Shown here one piece after another: positions 10,549-21,815 of a stretch of DNA of 64,000 nt (the stretch's first letter is position 1; each line of letters begins with the position of its first letter). Location: the NCBI RefSeq assembly GCF_000715075.1, contig NC_134087.1, positions 107,299,161-107,363,160 of the forward strand. Direction: 5' to 3'. Source of the stretch: Nicotiana tabacum. Its lineage: Eukaryota > Streptophyta > Magnoliopsida > Solanales > Solanaceae. Both the position numbers and the translations under genes were made by a program. Below the pieces are notes generated by a model that made no database searches, was not told the origin of the DNA, and worked only from the letters and a program-made list of their open reading frames with translations.

Positions 10549-12377
10549 TTAAGCAGCATACGTACATTCTTCGTAACCTGCATTCATGTGCATAGATTTT
10601 CACACAAGTGATCACTATTACTTTTTCAATAATTAACAGAATAGTCATAATCATGGGCACTGATTGAATTGTGATTTCTTGATCACTATTTGACTTTTCC
10701 GTTGAAAAATTAACAATTTTGGAAAGATAAACTTACTAGGATCAGAAATGGTGACAACACCGGTATTAATGAAGTCACAATCCAAATCTTTACGACCATT
10801 TGCTTGATAATAAGCGTTCATGGCATAAGCTGCATGAGCTCTGACTGTATTGGGCTCATAGCAAGGGCCACCATCTTGTATAGGCTGACAATCTATTCCC
10901 GAACTACACACGAAATCTATATTTACTGCAAAGCTGCATCAGTAGCGTCTGTCCTCGGCACACACCATTTCTTATCCACTTCTGGTGCCATAGCAGGCGG
11001 AGAAGTCTGAATTTAGAATTTTAAGACGGTAAGTACAAAGTAGTAATACAACATCTATTAAGTCATTTAATGAATCTACTATATATATACGTTTTATAAT
11101 TACACTTAATGTAAATATATAAGTAGTAGTATATTTTTTAAATGTAAATACCAGTAGTCAATGCTGGTGACTTTATGCCATTCAAGAATCGGAAATATCA
11201 AACTGGGATCTCGGATCAATAATCATTGTTTTTAAAGACAATTATACCCTTAACACCAGTGACAGCAAAAAACTTCAAGTCATACTATACTAAGAGGATA
11301 TAGCAGAAAAAGAGAAAACCTATTGACATATTTAACCTTGAGGATTATCCAAATTTTCGAAAATTACCTGTGCATTACGCAGAATGCCCACATCGTAAAC
11401 GGGGCTGAAGTCGGGTCGAAACAACCCGAAGTTACGTTCCGAAGTGCTAGGCTTAAGGTCCTCATTGAACAGGGAGAAAACGTAAGTCTCAAAGGTCCTG
11501 TTAGGCATCAACGGCGTTCCCACAACGAAACAGCATTCTCCAAACTGACACCTGGTTGGTTCGGGTCACCCGCAGAAGGCCAACCCGTTTCCGCCACAAC
11601 GATATCCACGTCGTCATAACCCAATAACTTCATCGCCGAATACACAGCATCGACCTGTGCATCAAACATGTTTGTGTAATTCATCCCCGTAACTTCATCG
11701 TAAACCCCAGCATTTGGTTTAAACAGGGCATAATCTAGGGTTTTATCGTTAAACCCAAAATATGGGTACGGACAAATCATGAAGGGTGATTTGGTTTTAC
11801 GGTAAAATTCTAGCACTGGGGCAAATATTACCCGATCGTACCCGCGTCTGAACCGGCCCGAACTGGGAGGTTCGGAGCGGGACATGATTCCCAATGAATG
11901 TGGTGTTGACACCTGGATATCACTAATAATTCCAACTTGTAACAGAGCTTCGTGAATTGCTTTCATGGCGGGGACTAAATGCGCGATGAGATTTTTGTCA
12001 CTAGTGGCTATGACCTCATTTCCAACGCAAATGCGATCTATTTTCGTGTGTGGATAATAAGGAACGACATTTTCATCTACCCATGATTGTGCACCGGCCG
12101 GTTTGGAAACAGTTAAAATATCGCCGTTTGGGACCGTGATTGTAACCCAGACGCCGGTGTTAGAGAATGCGCGGATGATTTCTGGGTTTGCATCGACGAT
12201 TTTGATTTTGTTAACGGTGGTTTGGTCCCTGATGAAGGCGGCGACTTGGGTCGGCGGTGGGAGATTGTCGGCGACAGTTCCGTAGTTCACGCCGATGAGA
12301 TAACCCCCCAAGGAGCCGTTACAGAAAAAGAAGAAGATAAAGGAACAGAGAATGTGGATAAAACAGAGCTTAGCCAT
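10549..12377 (-). pseudogene. GH17 beta-1,3-glucanase with X8 (CBM43) domain, frameshifted
   Basis: The family hydrolyses 1,3-beta-glucan (callose) in the apoplast or at plasmodesmata. Exon 1 is 12377-11368: a hydrophobic signal peptide (residues 1-24), GVNYGTVADNLP, the acid/base motif GNEV (Glu121) and the nucleophile motif AETGWPS (Glu263), both intact. After ENAVS a small deletion joins frames near 11513-11523, losing about a dozen residues the family normally has; the rest (TPLMPNRTFETYVFSLFNE to YDVGILRNAQ) continues in another frame. Donor GTAATT follows at 11367. Exon 2 (11006-10737) encodes X8 from [16 protein letters not shown]; a one-base loss near 10925 puts it out of frame. Donor GTAAGT leads to exon 3 (10577-10549), ending YEECTYAA-stop. 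Six X8 cysteines survive across frames. There is no GPI tail. Two independent frame breaks suggest a recent pseudogene; assembly error is the alternative. Confidence 0.85.
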
Positions 12378-12474
12378 GAAATTAAACGATGAGAACTGTT
12401 ACTTTGTAAGCAGAGTGGTGTGCTGAGTGGTAGAAAACAGGGCTGCAAATTCTGCAACGCAGCCAAGGACGTGG

Positions 12475-12484
12475 TACTATAAAG
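12475..12484 (-). promoter_or_regulatory. Putative TATA box of the glucanase locus
   Basis: Minus-strand CTTTATAGTA lies about 100 bases upstream of the ATG at 12377, a plausible distance for a plant promoter with a short 5' UTR. No other element was identified with confidence. Confidence 0.45.
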
Positions 12485-12822
12485 CAGAAACGTGGGAGGT
12501 GATATAGTCCTAATTTCTGCAATTCCAATGCCAAATCGACTCGTAAAAAAACAAATGGCCAATTCGGACTCTTGAAAATAAAAATAAAAATCAATTTGAC
12601 CATTGAAAAACGAACTTGAATTTTGATGATCTCTTGATTGCTGCTTAAATTGATTTAAATGCACAACAAAAAAAAAAAAGAATCACATTCCCGTAATGTG
12701 GTTTTAACCTTTGAGTTGAATTGGCAACTTCTATAATAAAGCATCACAGCGAAGTATTTACTGCCCGTTTCAAATTAGATGAAATACTTACCTTTTTAGT
12801 GTGTTCCAAAACAAATGACATA

Positions 12823-13077
12823 TTTCATCCGTTTGCTTTTACTTGGCGTGTACACTAAAATAGATTTTCATTTTATTTATCACTTTACGTATATCAAGAG
12901 AAGAAAAAAAATTCTTGTTATACCCACAGTATTTATTACCCATTTCAAATTATTTTCTCAAATCCAATAAAATATGCATCAATTAATATGAGTATCATGG
13001 TAAGTATGCGCTACATTTATTATTTCTTAAGGGGCGTAAAAAGTCAAAATATACCAAGTAAAAGTGAACTGATGGAG
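12823..13077. mobile_element. Stowaway-like MITE (255 bp)
   Basis: The ends form an inverted repeat of about 24 bp: the left reads TTTCATCCGTTTGC..., and the right, reverse-complemented, reads CTCCATCAGTTCAC..., both continuing TTTTACTTGG. TA dinucleotides flank it (12821-12822, 13078-13079), as expected for Tc1/Mariner MITEs. There is no coding capacity. A partial second Stowaway-type end (CGTTTCAAATTAGATGAAA) lies just left, near 12767. Confidence 0.75.
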
Positions 13078-13800
13078 TATTTCTAAATTTCGAAACAATT
13101 CAACTTTAAACTTTTAAAACCACAAGTTTCAAAAGTTTTTTATTTTATTTTATTAAACTCCGTACCGAGTCAAACTACCTCATCCAAATTCAAATGGAAA
13201 GAAGAACTATTAGCCTATTACGCACTAATAATTCTAGTTGGATAATTTAAGTTCTTTAATCTCTATAAATATTTGCTACATTTCACTTCTAGAAATTAAA
13301 ATGAAATAAAATCTGGTCAGAATTTTAAACTATATTCTTCCCCAATAATCCATCTTTTTGTAAAATCTAATAAAAAATAATTCATTTTAACTTCAAAGGA
13401 TAATCAAATTATCTCTTGAAACGAGAAAATTGGTAAATAAATTGAGACAAATGAAGTAATATTTTATTGAACAAAAATAATTAGCTATGGTAGAAATACT
13501 TTATAAAAGTTTATTTGGTGCCATTTGTTAAAGTATTACTCTGTAAATAAAAACTATTTTACCATAAAAGTTGGTTAATTAATAAAAGTTTAACCATCAA
13601 TTGCCAATGCAATTTTCAAGTATCATTACATTACGTTCTATCAAAAATATATCATGGACTTCCGATCCGGTGCCATTCAATATATTCAAATTAAATAGGG
13701 GCATTTTCATATATACCCATTTTTGAGGTCAATATTGAAGTTATAACCACATTACATAAATTTTTGCAAAGTTTATCTGCTCGGATCTGAAGTAGGAAGT
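13078..13800. other. AT-rich non-coding spacer
   Basis: No gene. Short Stowaway-type scraps may be present near 13156-13190 (ACTCCGTACCGAGTC) and 13440-13460, but no complete inverted-repeat pair was resolved. Confidence 0.4.
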
Positions 13801-14017
13801 AGTTCAATTCTTCAATGCAACTTTAGAAATCAAATTTAAAGTTCTGTTATCTTTCAAATGCAACTTCAGAAATTCGAATCTGAAGTAGTTCAATCTCTTC
13901 AATGCAACTTCAGAATCAAATATGAAGTTCTCCTATCTTTCAATTGCAACTTCAGAAATTCGAATCTTAAGTAGTTCAATCTATTGAATGCAACTTCAGA
14001 TTTCGAATCTTAAGTTC
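13801..14017. repeat. Tandem repeat, 86 bp x 2.5
   Basis: Units start at 13801, 13887 and 13973 with AGTTCAAT, and each holds GCAACTTCAGA. The third unit is cut short directly at the 5' LTR of element B (14024), so B inserted in or at the end of this array. No further unit is visible on the other side at 35823. Confidence 0.85.
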
Positions 14018-14023
14018 TAAAAC

Positions 14024-14628
14024 TATATACGGTCAAAATCGGGCTCCGAAATCAGGGTGGCAGAGCAAGGCTCGACCTCGGTTATCTTGGACCATGGTAC
14101 GGTGATGGAATGGTAAGCTCGTGGCTCAATGGCCGATCAAGATCGGGACCGGCCGTGATCGAGACCAAAGCAAGAAAGAGGTCGATAAGGAAGCCTACTA
14201 AGTTAAGTAATAGAAAACCGAGATATTCGCGATCGGGCAAGGATCGTGGCGGGAATCTCGGCACATATCAAGTCAAGGCCAGTTATTTCGTCTATCATGG
14301 GATTAGCTTCTGCAATTAGAATTATACCATAAGTAGTATTCCTCTACTATATAAAGAGGGTTCTAATCATTTGTAACGAGCTCATTCTCGCATATCAAAG
14401 CAATCTTATGTTCTCTGGTTCATCAGTTTATTTCATAACTCTATTCTCACTCACTCGGTTCGAGGGAGACCTAGCTCGAGGGCCGAATTGCATTTCAATG
14501 CTGGTTTGCTTTACTTTGCTATTAATTTCTACTATTAATCATCATATTTATCAACTGGTGCTAGGTGAAATTACGTATCCTTAAAACCACTTGTAAGTTT
14601 AATTATTATCCGAATTTAAGGGTAAACA
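14024..14628 (+). repeat. 5' LTR of element B (605 bp)
   Basis: Pairs with 35176-35822. The start reads TA where TG is expected (the 3' LTR has TGTATACGG), and the end is GGTAAACA. A TATA box, CTATATAAAGAGGG, is at about 14346-14359, matched in the 3' LTR near 35526. Confidence 0.9.
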
Positions 14629-14631
14629 GTT

Positions 14632-14648
14632 TGGCACCGACCGTGGGG
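14632..14648 (+). other. Primer-binding site of element B
   Basis: TGGCACCGACCGTGGGG lies three bases after the 5' LTR end. Element D has the near-identical TGGCGCCTACCGTGGGG in the same position, so these are sister elements. Confidence 0.75.
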
Positions 14649-14736
14649 CTAAGGATAATAGTGATTACCTGGTACAATTTTCGTAACACACTATTTTATG
14701 CTTGTTCTTTGAAGTGTCTTTGATTCCAGGATCAAC

Positions 14737-16440
14737 ATGTCAAACTCTCAAGTAGCGCCCCCACACACAGAAAATGGCCTTGATCTTCATGGCGAGAATG
14801 AAAACATAGCTGCCTCAGGAAACAGAGTACCTCTAGTCAACCCCGATGGAGCTCCGGTCGTGGACTCGATCGACGTTAGCTCCCATATTGCCCTTAATGA
14901 AAATCTGGGCATAGATCCCGAAAATAGCATCCGCAATGATGCTCGAACAGCCGATCAAAACGTACAGAGTGATGAAGAAGGCGAAACTAGCCTTCGAATG
15001 ATATTCGAAATGTTGCAGACTCAACAAGCCGCAATAGCACAACTCCAAAATAAGAATCGTGCACTAATCAGGATAGAGTCCGAGCCATCACAAGAAGTTC
15101 TTCATAGAGCCGAATCGGTGTCAAAGAGGTCGAATGGAGGAGCAACGAAAACTAACCTGCTATCGTAAAAATGCTCGAGGAATTAACGAAGAGAATCGAG
15201 ATAGGGGAAAAAAAGATCGATAAAAATGATAAGAAGGTGGAAACTTATAACTCCAGGGTCAACCAAATCCTAGGGGCATCACCGATATTGAAAGGACTTG
15301 ATTCCAAAAAGTTTATCCAAAAACCTTTCCCCTGAGTGCGGCTCCGAAGCCAATCCCAAAGAAGTTCCGTATGCCCGAGATTTCGAAGTATAATGGGACG
15401 ATAGATCCAAATGAACATGTCACCTCGTATACATATGCCATTAAGGGAAATGACTTGGAAGATGACGAGATTGAATCCGTGTTGCTGAAGAAATTCAGAG
15501 AATTCTATCAAAGGGTGCCATGATATGGTACCATAATTTACCACATAATTCTATTGATTCATTTTCTATGCTTGTAAATTCCTTTGTAAAGGCGCATGCT
15601 AGAGCCATTAAGGTTGCAACTAGAAAGTCGGACCTATTCAAGGTAAGGCAAAAAGATAACCAGATACTCAGGGAATTCGTACCTCAATTTTAAATGGAAC
15701 AGATGGATTTGCCATCGGTCACCAATGATTGGGCTGTTCAAGCCTTCACTCAAGGTCTCAACGAACGGAGTTCCATAGCTTCACATCAATTAAAGCAAAA
15801 TTTGATCGAATATCCAGTCGTCACTTGGTCCGGTGTACATAATCGATATCAGTCGAAGATTAGGGTCGAAGACGGTCAACTGGGGTCTCCAATTGAACTT
15901 GATATATCCCAATAGGCCCGTGGACAAAGTTAAAAGGGATGTCGATCGGGAACCACGGTCGAATAGAGACTGATATCAACCAAATGGGGGAGATCATAGA
16001 AATAACGGGCCTGGACGCAACCCCGTTCAAAATGATAAAAGGAATGATCGGGGACAGAGCTCTCGAGGGCTTATGAGCAAGAGTGGTTTCAATAGGGATT
16101 CCGGGTCCAAAGAAGCACCTCGATTGTTAGAATATAACTTCAGCGTAGATGCTTCCGCAATAGTATCGGCCATTGGACGTATCAAAGATACTAGTTGGAC
16201 TCGAACCTCTACAGACCGATCCGGCCCAAAGAAACCCAAACAAAATATAGAAGTATCATGGTACCCATGACCATAAAATAGAAGATTGCAGACAACTAAG
16301 AGAGGAAGTAGCCCGATTGTTCAACGAGGGGCACCTTCGAGAATTCTTAAGTGACCGGGCCAAGATCCACTTCAAAAACAGAGATTCAAACAGACAGAAC
16401 GAGCAAGAAGAGCCACAACACGTGATTCACAAGATTGTTG
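14737..16440 (+). pseudogene. gag of element B (broken)
   Basis: ATG 14737 opens 143 codons (MSNSQVAPPHTENG...), with a short predicted coil around LRMIFEMLQTQQAAIAQLQNK. A frame change at about 15165 follows. Pieces from 15200 to 15915 cover the gag core (YNGTIDPNEHVTSY as read across frames; MEQMDLPSV; WAVQAFTQGLNERSS). A CX2H-like knuckle region is near 16255-16300. Gag would form the particle shell. Several frame breaks. Confidence 0.8.
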
Positions 16441-16484
16441 GAGGGGTTGATATTCCTTAAAGGCCGATATTCAAACACACCAAG

Positions 16485-17045
16485 GTGACAATCACAAGAG
16501 AAAAATGGACGCGGTACTACTTGCTGGAAGAGACCTTGTCTTTCAACGACGAGGATGCAGAAGGGATCGAACAACTACACAATGACACACTGGTAATATC
16601 TGTCTTTATGAATAAAATTCAAGTTAAACATGTTTTGATTGATCCAGGTAGGTCGGCCAATATTATTCGATCGAGGGTCGTAGAACAACTCGGCCTACAA
16701 GATCAATTTGTGCTTGCAGCCCGAGCACTTAACGATTTCAACATGACAAGAGAAACCACCAAGGGTGAGATTATTTTGCTAGTGAACGTGGCCAGAACCA
16801 TCCAGGAAATGAATTTCTATGTAATCGAGGGTAACATGAGGTACAATGCCCTGCTCGGAAGGCCTTGGATCCATAACATGAGGGCAGTACCCTCGACCCT
16901 TCACCAAGTTCTAAAGTTCCCGACATCTGAGAGAGTCAAAACAGTGTATGGAGAACAGCCCGCCGCCAAGGAGATGTTCGCAACCGATGAAGTGATACCG
17001 GTGTCAACACTTTCGTCAGCAAAGAAATCGAATTCAAAGGGATAG
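16485..17045 (+). pseudogene. Aspartic protease region of element B
   Basis: A 186-codon open stretch. VLIDPGRSANII corresponds to the retropepsin active site (D-P-G in place of D-S/T-G). ITLP-like ILLVNV and YNALLGRPWIHNM follow, the usual end of the domain. It lies between the gag knuckle and RT. The stretch itself has no internal stop, but its neighbours are out of frame. Confidence 0.8.
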
Positions 17046-17259
17046 CAAGAGGTCAAATAGCAACCACAGTCACTAGCCTCGACCCGATCAGAGGAGTGGG
17101 GAACTTTCAAGGATGATGATTATATGATACCTCGAACCTTCATAATCCACGATGATTCTAACGCAACAAAGTCAACGGTCAAAGAGCTGGAACAAATCAT
17201 ACTGATCGAGCATCTGCCTGATCAAAAGGTATACCTGGGCATAGGGCTAACTCCCCAGC

Positions 17260-18560
17260 TCAGGAAAAAACTTATTTAATTTCTTTTAAATAACATGGAT
17301 TGTTTTGCTTGGTCCTATCTCGATATGACAGGGATCCCACTAGAGATCATTACCCATCGACTAAGCTTGGACCCTAAGTTCCATAGTAAAGCAAAAGAGA
17401 AGGCCCCACTCTGAGGTTAAGCATGCATTCATCAAGGACGAGGTAACCAAACTTCTCAAAATAGGGTCCATTCGGGAAGTAAAATACCCCGAATGGTTAG
17501 CAAGCATAGTGGTAGTCCCTAAGAAGGGAAGTAAACTTAGAATGTGCATAGACTATAAGGACTTGAACAAGGCCTGCCCTAAGGATTCTTTTCCTTTGCC
17601 AAACATCAATCGCATGATTGATGCCATGACCGGCCATGAGATTCTCAATTTTCTCGATGCCTACTCCGGATACAATCAAATACAGATGAACCCAGAGGAC
17701 TAGGTAAAGACTTCGTTTATCACTAAATACGACACCTATTGTTATAACATAATGCCGTTTGGACTTAAAAATGTTGGTGCAACTTATCAATGCCTAGTAA
17801 ATCGAATGTTCAAAGAACAAATAGGAAATCTATAGAAGTTTATATTGATGACATGCTAGTTAAGTCCCTGCGAATATAGGACCATTTGAAACATTTGCAG
17901 GAGACTTTTGATATACTAAGGAAGTACAATATGAAACTCAACCCAGAAAAGTGCACATTCGGGGTTGGCTCGGGCAAGTTTCTCGGCTTCATGGTGTCCA
18001 TTTGGGGGATCGAGATCAACCCTGATAAAATCAAAGCTATCGAGGATATCAAAGACGTAATAATGTAAAGGTCATGCAAAGGATGACCGAGCGCATAGCC
18101 ACCCTAGGGAAATTCATCTCGAGGTCTCAGATAAGACTCACCGATTCTTCTCACTACTTAAAAAGAAGAGAAATTTTGCATGGACCCCGAAATGCCAACA
18201 AGCCTTAGAAGAACTAAATCGGTACCTGTCAAACCCGCCACTACTTCACACCCCGAAAGAGGGCGAATAACTCTACTTATACTTGGCGATCTCGAAAATA
18301 GCGGTAAATGGGGTCCTAGTTTGAGAACAACAAGGTACGCAATTCCCTGTTTACTATGTTAGTCGAACCTTAGGTGAGACCGAGACCCGATACCCACACT
18401 TAGAAAAATTAGCACTTGCTTTAATAAGCGCCTCTAGGAAATTAAAACTATATTTCCTATGTCACGTGATTTGTGTCGTAACTACCTATCCCTTCACAAT
18501 ATTTTGCACAAACCCAAACTCTCGGGTCGACTGGCCAAATGGTCCTTCAAGATCAACGGG
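17260..18560 (+). pseudogene. Reverse transcriptase and connection domain of element B
   Basis: 17509-17703 encodes VVPKKGSKLRMCIDYKDLNKACP and FLDAYSGYNQIQM, then a TAG at 17701-17703. After a frame change the catalytic box is legible as YIDDML at about 17839-17856 and MKLNPEKCTFGVGSGKFLGFM at 17931-17990. The connection region, including a tract resembling the start of RNase H, continues to about 18560 in several frames. Stops and shifts rule out function. Confidence 0.85.
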
Positions 18561-18629
18561 TATGATATCGAGTATCAACCCCGAATGGCCATCAAGTCCC
18601 AAATCTTGGCAGACTTCGTGGCTGATTTC

Positions 18630-18895
18630 CACTACTAAAAAATGGCCCATTTCCGACCGAAATTTTCGACAGAAAAAAGTAGTCGGAAATTTCCGACGGA
18701 ATCAGTCGAAAATACATAAAAATATATTTTTCAATTTTTAATAATAGTTATGACTAATATTCCATCTATAACCGTCATAAATTTTGGCAAAAAGTCCGCG
18801 TCACTGTTAGCAACCAATTCGGTTGGAAATAACTAAAAAAATAAAAAAAAATAGCGACTGATTCAGTTGGAAATATTTAGTAAAACCAGGTTGAC
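18630..18895. mobile_element. CACTA-like non-autonomous insertion in pol of element B
   Basis: At 18630 the pol reading (...LADFVADF) stops abruptly at CACTACTAAAAAATGGCCC, and pol resumes near 18896 with TSLTKFTPALIPE. The insert begins with the CACTA terminus and has repeated TTTCCGAC/GGAAAT subterminal motifs in both directions (for example GTCGGAAATTTCCGAC). The right end is degenerate, and a 3-bp TTC duplication is possible but uncertain. Confidence 0.5.
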
Positions 18896-19485
18896 TTCTT
18901 TGACCAAATTCACGCCAGCCCTCATACCTGAGGTTGAAAAGGAACTATTATTAAAATCGGGTACATTATCGGGGGTGTGGGCCCTCTTCACGGACGGTGC
19001 TTCGAATATGAAAGGGTCCGGGCTGGACATCGTTTTAAAGCCGCCCGCGGGTAACATAATTAGACAATCTATCAAAACTTCGAACTTAACTAACAATGAG
19101 GCCGAGTTTGAGGCTATGATTGCAGGTCTCGAGCTGGCTAAAAGTTTGGGAGCAGAGGTCATCGAGGCCAAATGTGATTCCCTACTTGTGGTAAACCAAG
19201 TCAACAAAACTTTCGAAGTTCAAGAAGATCGAATGCAGAGATACTTGGACAAGCTATAGGTAACTTTACATTGATTTAAATAATGGACCTTACAATACAT
19301 ACCTCGGGAATAGAACTGCGAGGCCGATTCCCTTGCAAACTTGGGGTCATCGGTCGAAGATGACGAACTTAACTCAGGGACTGTCGTACAACTATCGAGG
19401 TCAGTAATCGAAGAAGGCCATGCTGAAATAAACTCTACAAGTTTGACCTGGGATTGGAGAAACAAGTACATTGAATACCTAAAGA
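18896..19485 (+). pseudogene. RNase H domain of element B
   Basis: Open from about 18867 to 19259: LFTDGASNMKGSGLDIVL (first catalytic Asp), NNEAEFEAMIAG (Glu), CDSLLVVNQVN (Asp) and MQRYLDKL, then TAG at 19257-19259. Past the stop, the linker to integrase is legible in another frame. RNase H degrades the RNA strand of the cDNA hybrid. Confidence 0.85.
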
Positions 19486-20211
19486 ATGGGAAGATCCCAT
19501 CAGATCCGTAGGAGTCAAGGACTCTACGCACTAAGGCAACACGGTTCACTTTGTCCGAGGATGGAACACTATTCAGGAGGATGTTTGATGGGCCATTGGC
19601 GATATGTTTTGGACCAGGAGACGTCGATTACGTCCTATGAGAGATTCACGAAGGCATTTGTGGGAACCACTCCGGTGCCGAATCACTGGTTCACAAAGTT
19701 ATCAGAGCAGGGTACTATTGGGCTGATATGGAAAAGGATTCAAAATAGTTCATTCAAAAGTGCAACAAATGTCAAATGTATGCGCCAATGATTCACAATC
19801 CCGGGGAGCAGCTCCACTCGGTCTTATCCCCATGGCCATTCATAAAATGGGGAATGGACATCGTCGGCCCTTTACCATCGGCCCCTAGTAAAGCTCAGTT
19901 TATTTTCTTTATGGCTGATTATTTTTCTAAATGGATTGAAGCACAGGCTTTTGAGAAAGTTAGAGGAAAAGAAGTCATATGTTTTATTTGGGACCACATT
20001 ATATGTCGATTCAGGATGCCCGCCGAGATTGTATGTGACAACGGAAAGTAGTTCATCGGCAGCAAAGTGACTAAATTTCTCGAGGATCACAAGATTAAAA
20101 GGAATATCAATACCATATCATCCCAGCGGGAACAGGAAGCCGAATCGACCTGCAAAACCATCATTCAAAATCTTAAGAAAAGATTGCCTGACGCTAAGGG
20201 AAAATAGAGAG
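19486..20211 (+). pseudogene. Integrase N-terminal and core part of element B (split)
   Basis: The zinc-binding part (about 19640-19780) is legible across frames. 19776-20051 encodes the core: WGMDIVGPLP with the first Asp, DYFSKWIEAQAF, and CDNGK with the second Asp, followed by TAG. The sequence stops at the Athila-like insertion (20217) and resumes at 30321. Confidence 0.85.
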
Positions 20212-20216
20212 ATTTT

Positions 20217-21696
20217 TTATAACTAGGGATTCTAGTTTATTTTACACTCCTTTTTACTTGAGTTTTGATTTAAAATGTATACAAATAGTCCCAAAGGCTT
20301 ACATGTTGTACTTGTTTGCAAGGTTTGGTCTAAAAAGGTGACAAGTAGTCAAAACCAGCTCAAAAAGGAGTGAAACATGCACAAGTACCAAGAACAAGTC
20401 AAAACACAATTGCAACAGTCCGACCGTGGCCGCAATCCATTTAGTGCGGTCCGCGGTGAGGAGATTTAGAGAGGTGCAGATTTGAAGGTTCAAGCACTGT
20501 GGCCGCAACCCATTTTGTGCGGACCGCAATACCTTCTTCGCGGCCGCAATCCATTTTATGTGGTCCATGGAGAGGGGATTCAAATAGTTGGTAATTTGGA
20601 AGAATGAAACCAGCGCGGTCCGCGGAGCATTTTATGCGGCCTGCGGTGGCCAGATTCAGAGACCCAAAAAGTCAAGCTAAAAAGCCTCACCATGGCTGCG
20701 GTGCATTTTCCGCGGTCCGCGATACCTCTATAGGGGTATTTTTATCCAGAAAATTCGGCCTAGTATAAATACATTCTTTTCACATTTTTAGGGTTTCTTT
20801 TGTAATCTGTTAGATCCCAGAGCATGCGAAGGCTGTTTTGGACCTATTTTGAGTAATTTTGTGGCTAGTTCAATATTGAATCTCTATTTCTTAGTTTGTA
20901 ATCATAATTTATGGGTTATTCTTCATCTAATTCTCTATTTTCTTCCATTATTATGAGTAGCTAGACCCATTAGCTAGGGTTGTGGTTCAACCCTAGTGTG
21001 GGTATTTGATGGATCTTTTGTTCTAAGGCTTAAATATTTATAGGTAGTTGATATTTGGACTGATTTGTGTTTTCCATGTTGAATTAGTGGTTGCAAACAC
21101 TATTTTGTGCCTATTTGACTTGGGCTCTTCTTGAGAAAAATAGCTTGAGTCTAGGAAAATCAGTCCAATAAGGAATTGGGGCGTAATCAAGAGATTGATA
21201 GCCCCAATTAAAGAGTTAAACCTAGAGATAGTAATACTCGACTTGAGCCTATATTGCTTGCATAATTTTTACACCCAATTGGTCTTGAAAAAGTCAATTA
21301 GGGCAAGGTCACTCAAGCTACCAAGAGGTATAGAGTGAGTAGTATAGTGCATTGGCTATATCGCAATCCCCAACATAACAACTTTGCTTTAGGCTTTAGA
21401 TCCCATTAAGTATTCACCTAGGAGAAAGTCACTTCCCTAGCGCCTCTTTATCTGTTTAGAAAACCTTATAAGCAATTACTCTTCGTTTAATTTAGCATAC
21501 TATTACCATAAAATTAGAAGTAACAAAACAAACGAATATGATTGGAAGTGTAATTAAGAGCACTACGTATCTCTAGTTTATATAGAAATCTAATTCCCAA
21601 TTCTATCTCCCTGTGGATTCGATCCCGACCATCTCGGGTAAAATCTGCTTCGACCACTCTCGCCACTTTGTAGTGTTGTAGGGTTAGCACCGATCA
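20217..21696 (+). repeat. 5' LTR of element C (about 1.48 kb)
   Basis: The right edge is certain: it ends GCACCGATCA at 21696, just before the PBS, and its last 306 bases match 30013-30320. The left edge is placed by the break in integrase reading. TATA box TAGTATAAATAC is at 20761-20772. It has a palindrome-rich upstream region (separate entry). Confidence 0.75.
20425..20772 (+). promoter_or_regulatory. GCGGNCCGC palindrome array upstream of LTR TATA box
   Basis: GCGGTCCGCGG occurs at 20446 and 20614, GCGGACCGC at 20519, CGCGGCCGC at 20540 and CGCGGTCCGCG at 20711, with decayed copies between. They alternate with a CATTT(T) spacer, giving a composite unit of roughly 30-40 bp: palindrome, CATTTT, palindrome. 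The array ends about 40 bases before TATAAATA. This is U3, so a transcriptional role or a methylation target is an inference. Confidence 0.6.
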
Positions 21697-21701
21697 CTTT
21701 T

Positions 21702-21718
21702 TGGCGCTGTTGCCGGGG
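21702..21718 (+). other. Primer-binding site of element C
   Basis: TGGCGCTGTTGCCGGGG, five bases after the LTR end. It resembles the PBS usual in Athila-type elements. Confidence 0.8.
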
Positions 21719-21815
21719 AGTTAACAGTTTTGGCTATCTATCTAAATAGTTTTGTGTATTGTTTTTCTTTCCTTTTGTGTTACTAACTTGTGTGTGTCGA
21801 AAACTCAAGTACAAA

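Noticed and set aside
12287..12664. Minus-strand ORFs of 125 and 73 codons upstream of the glucanase
   Set aside because: They overlap the promoter and leader in other frames; no recognisable domain.
20299..20583. 94-codon minus-strand ORF with repeated ADRTKWIAA-like words
   Set aside because: It is a shadow of the palindrome array in the LTR; the repeated words come from the DNA repeat, with no family resemblance.
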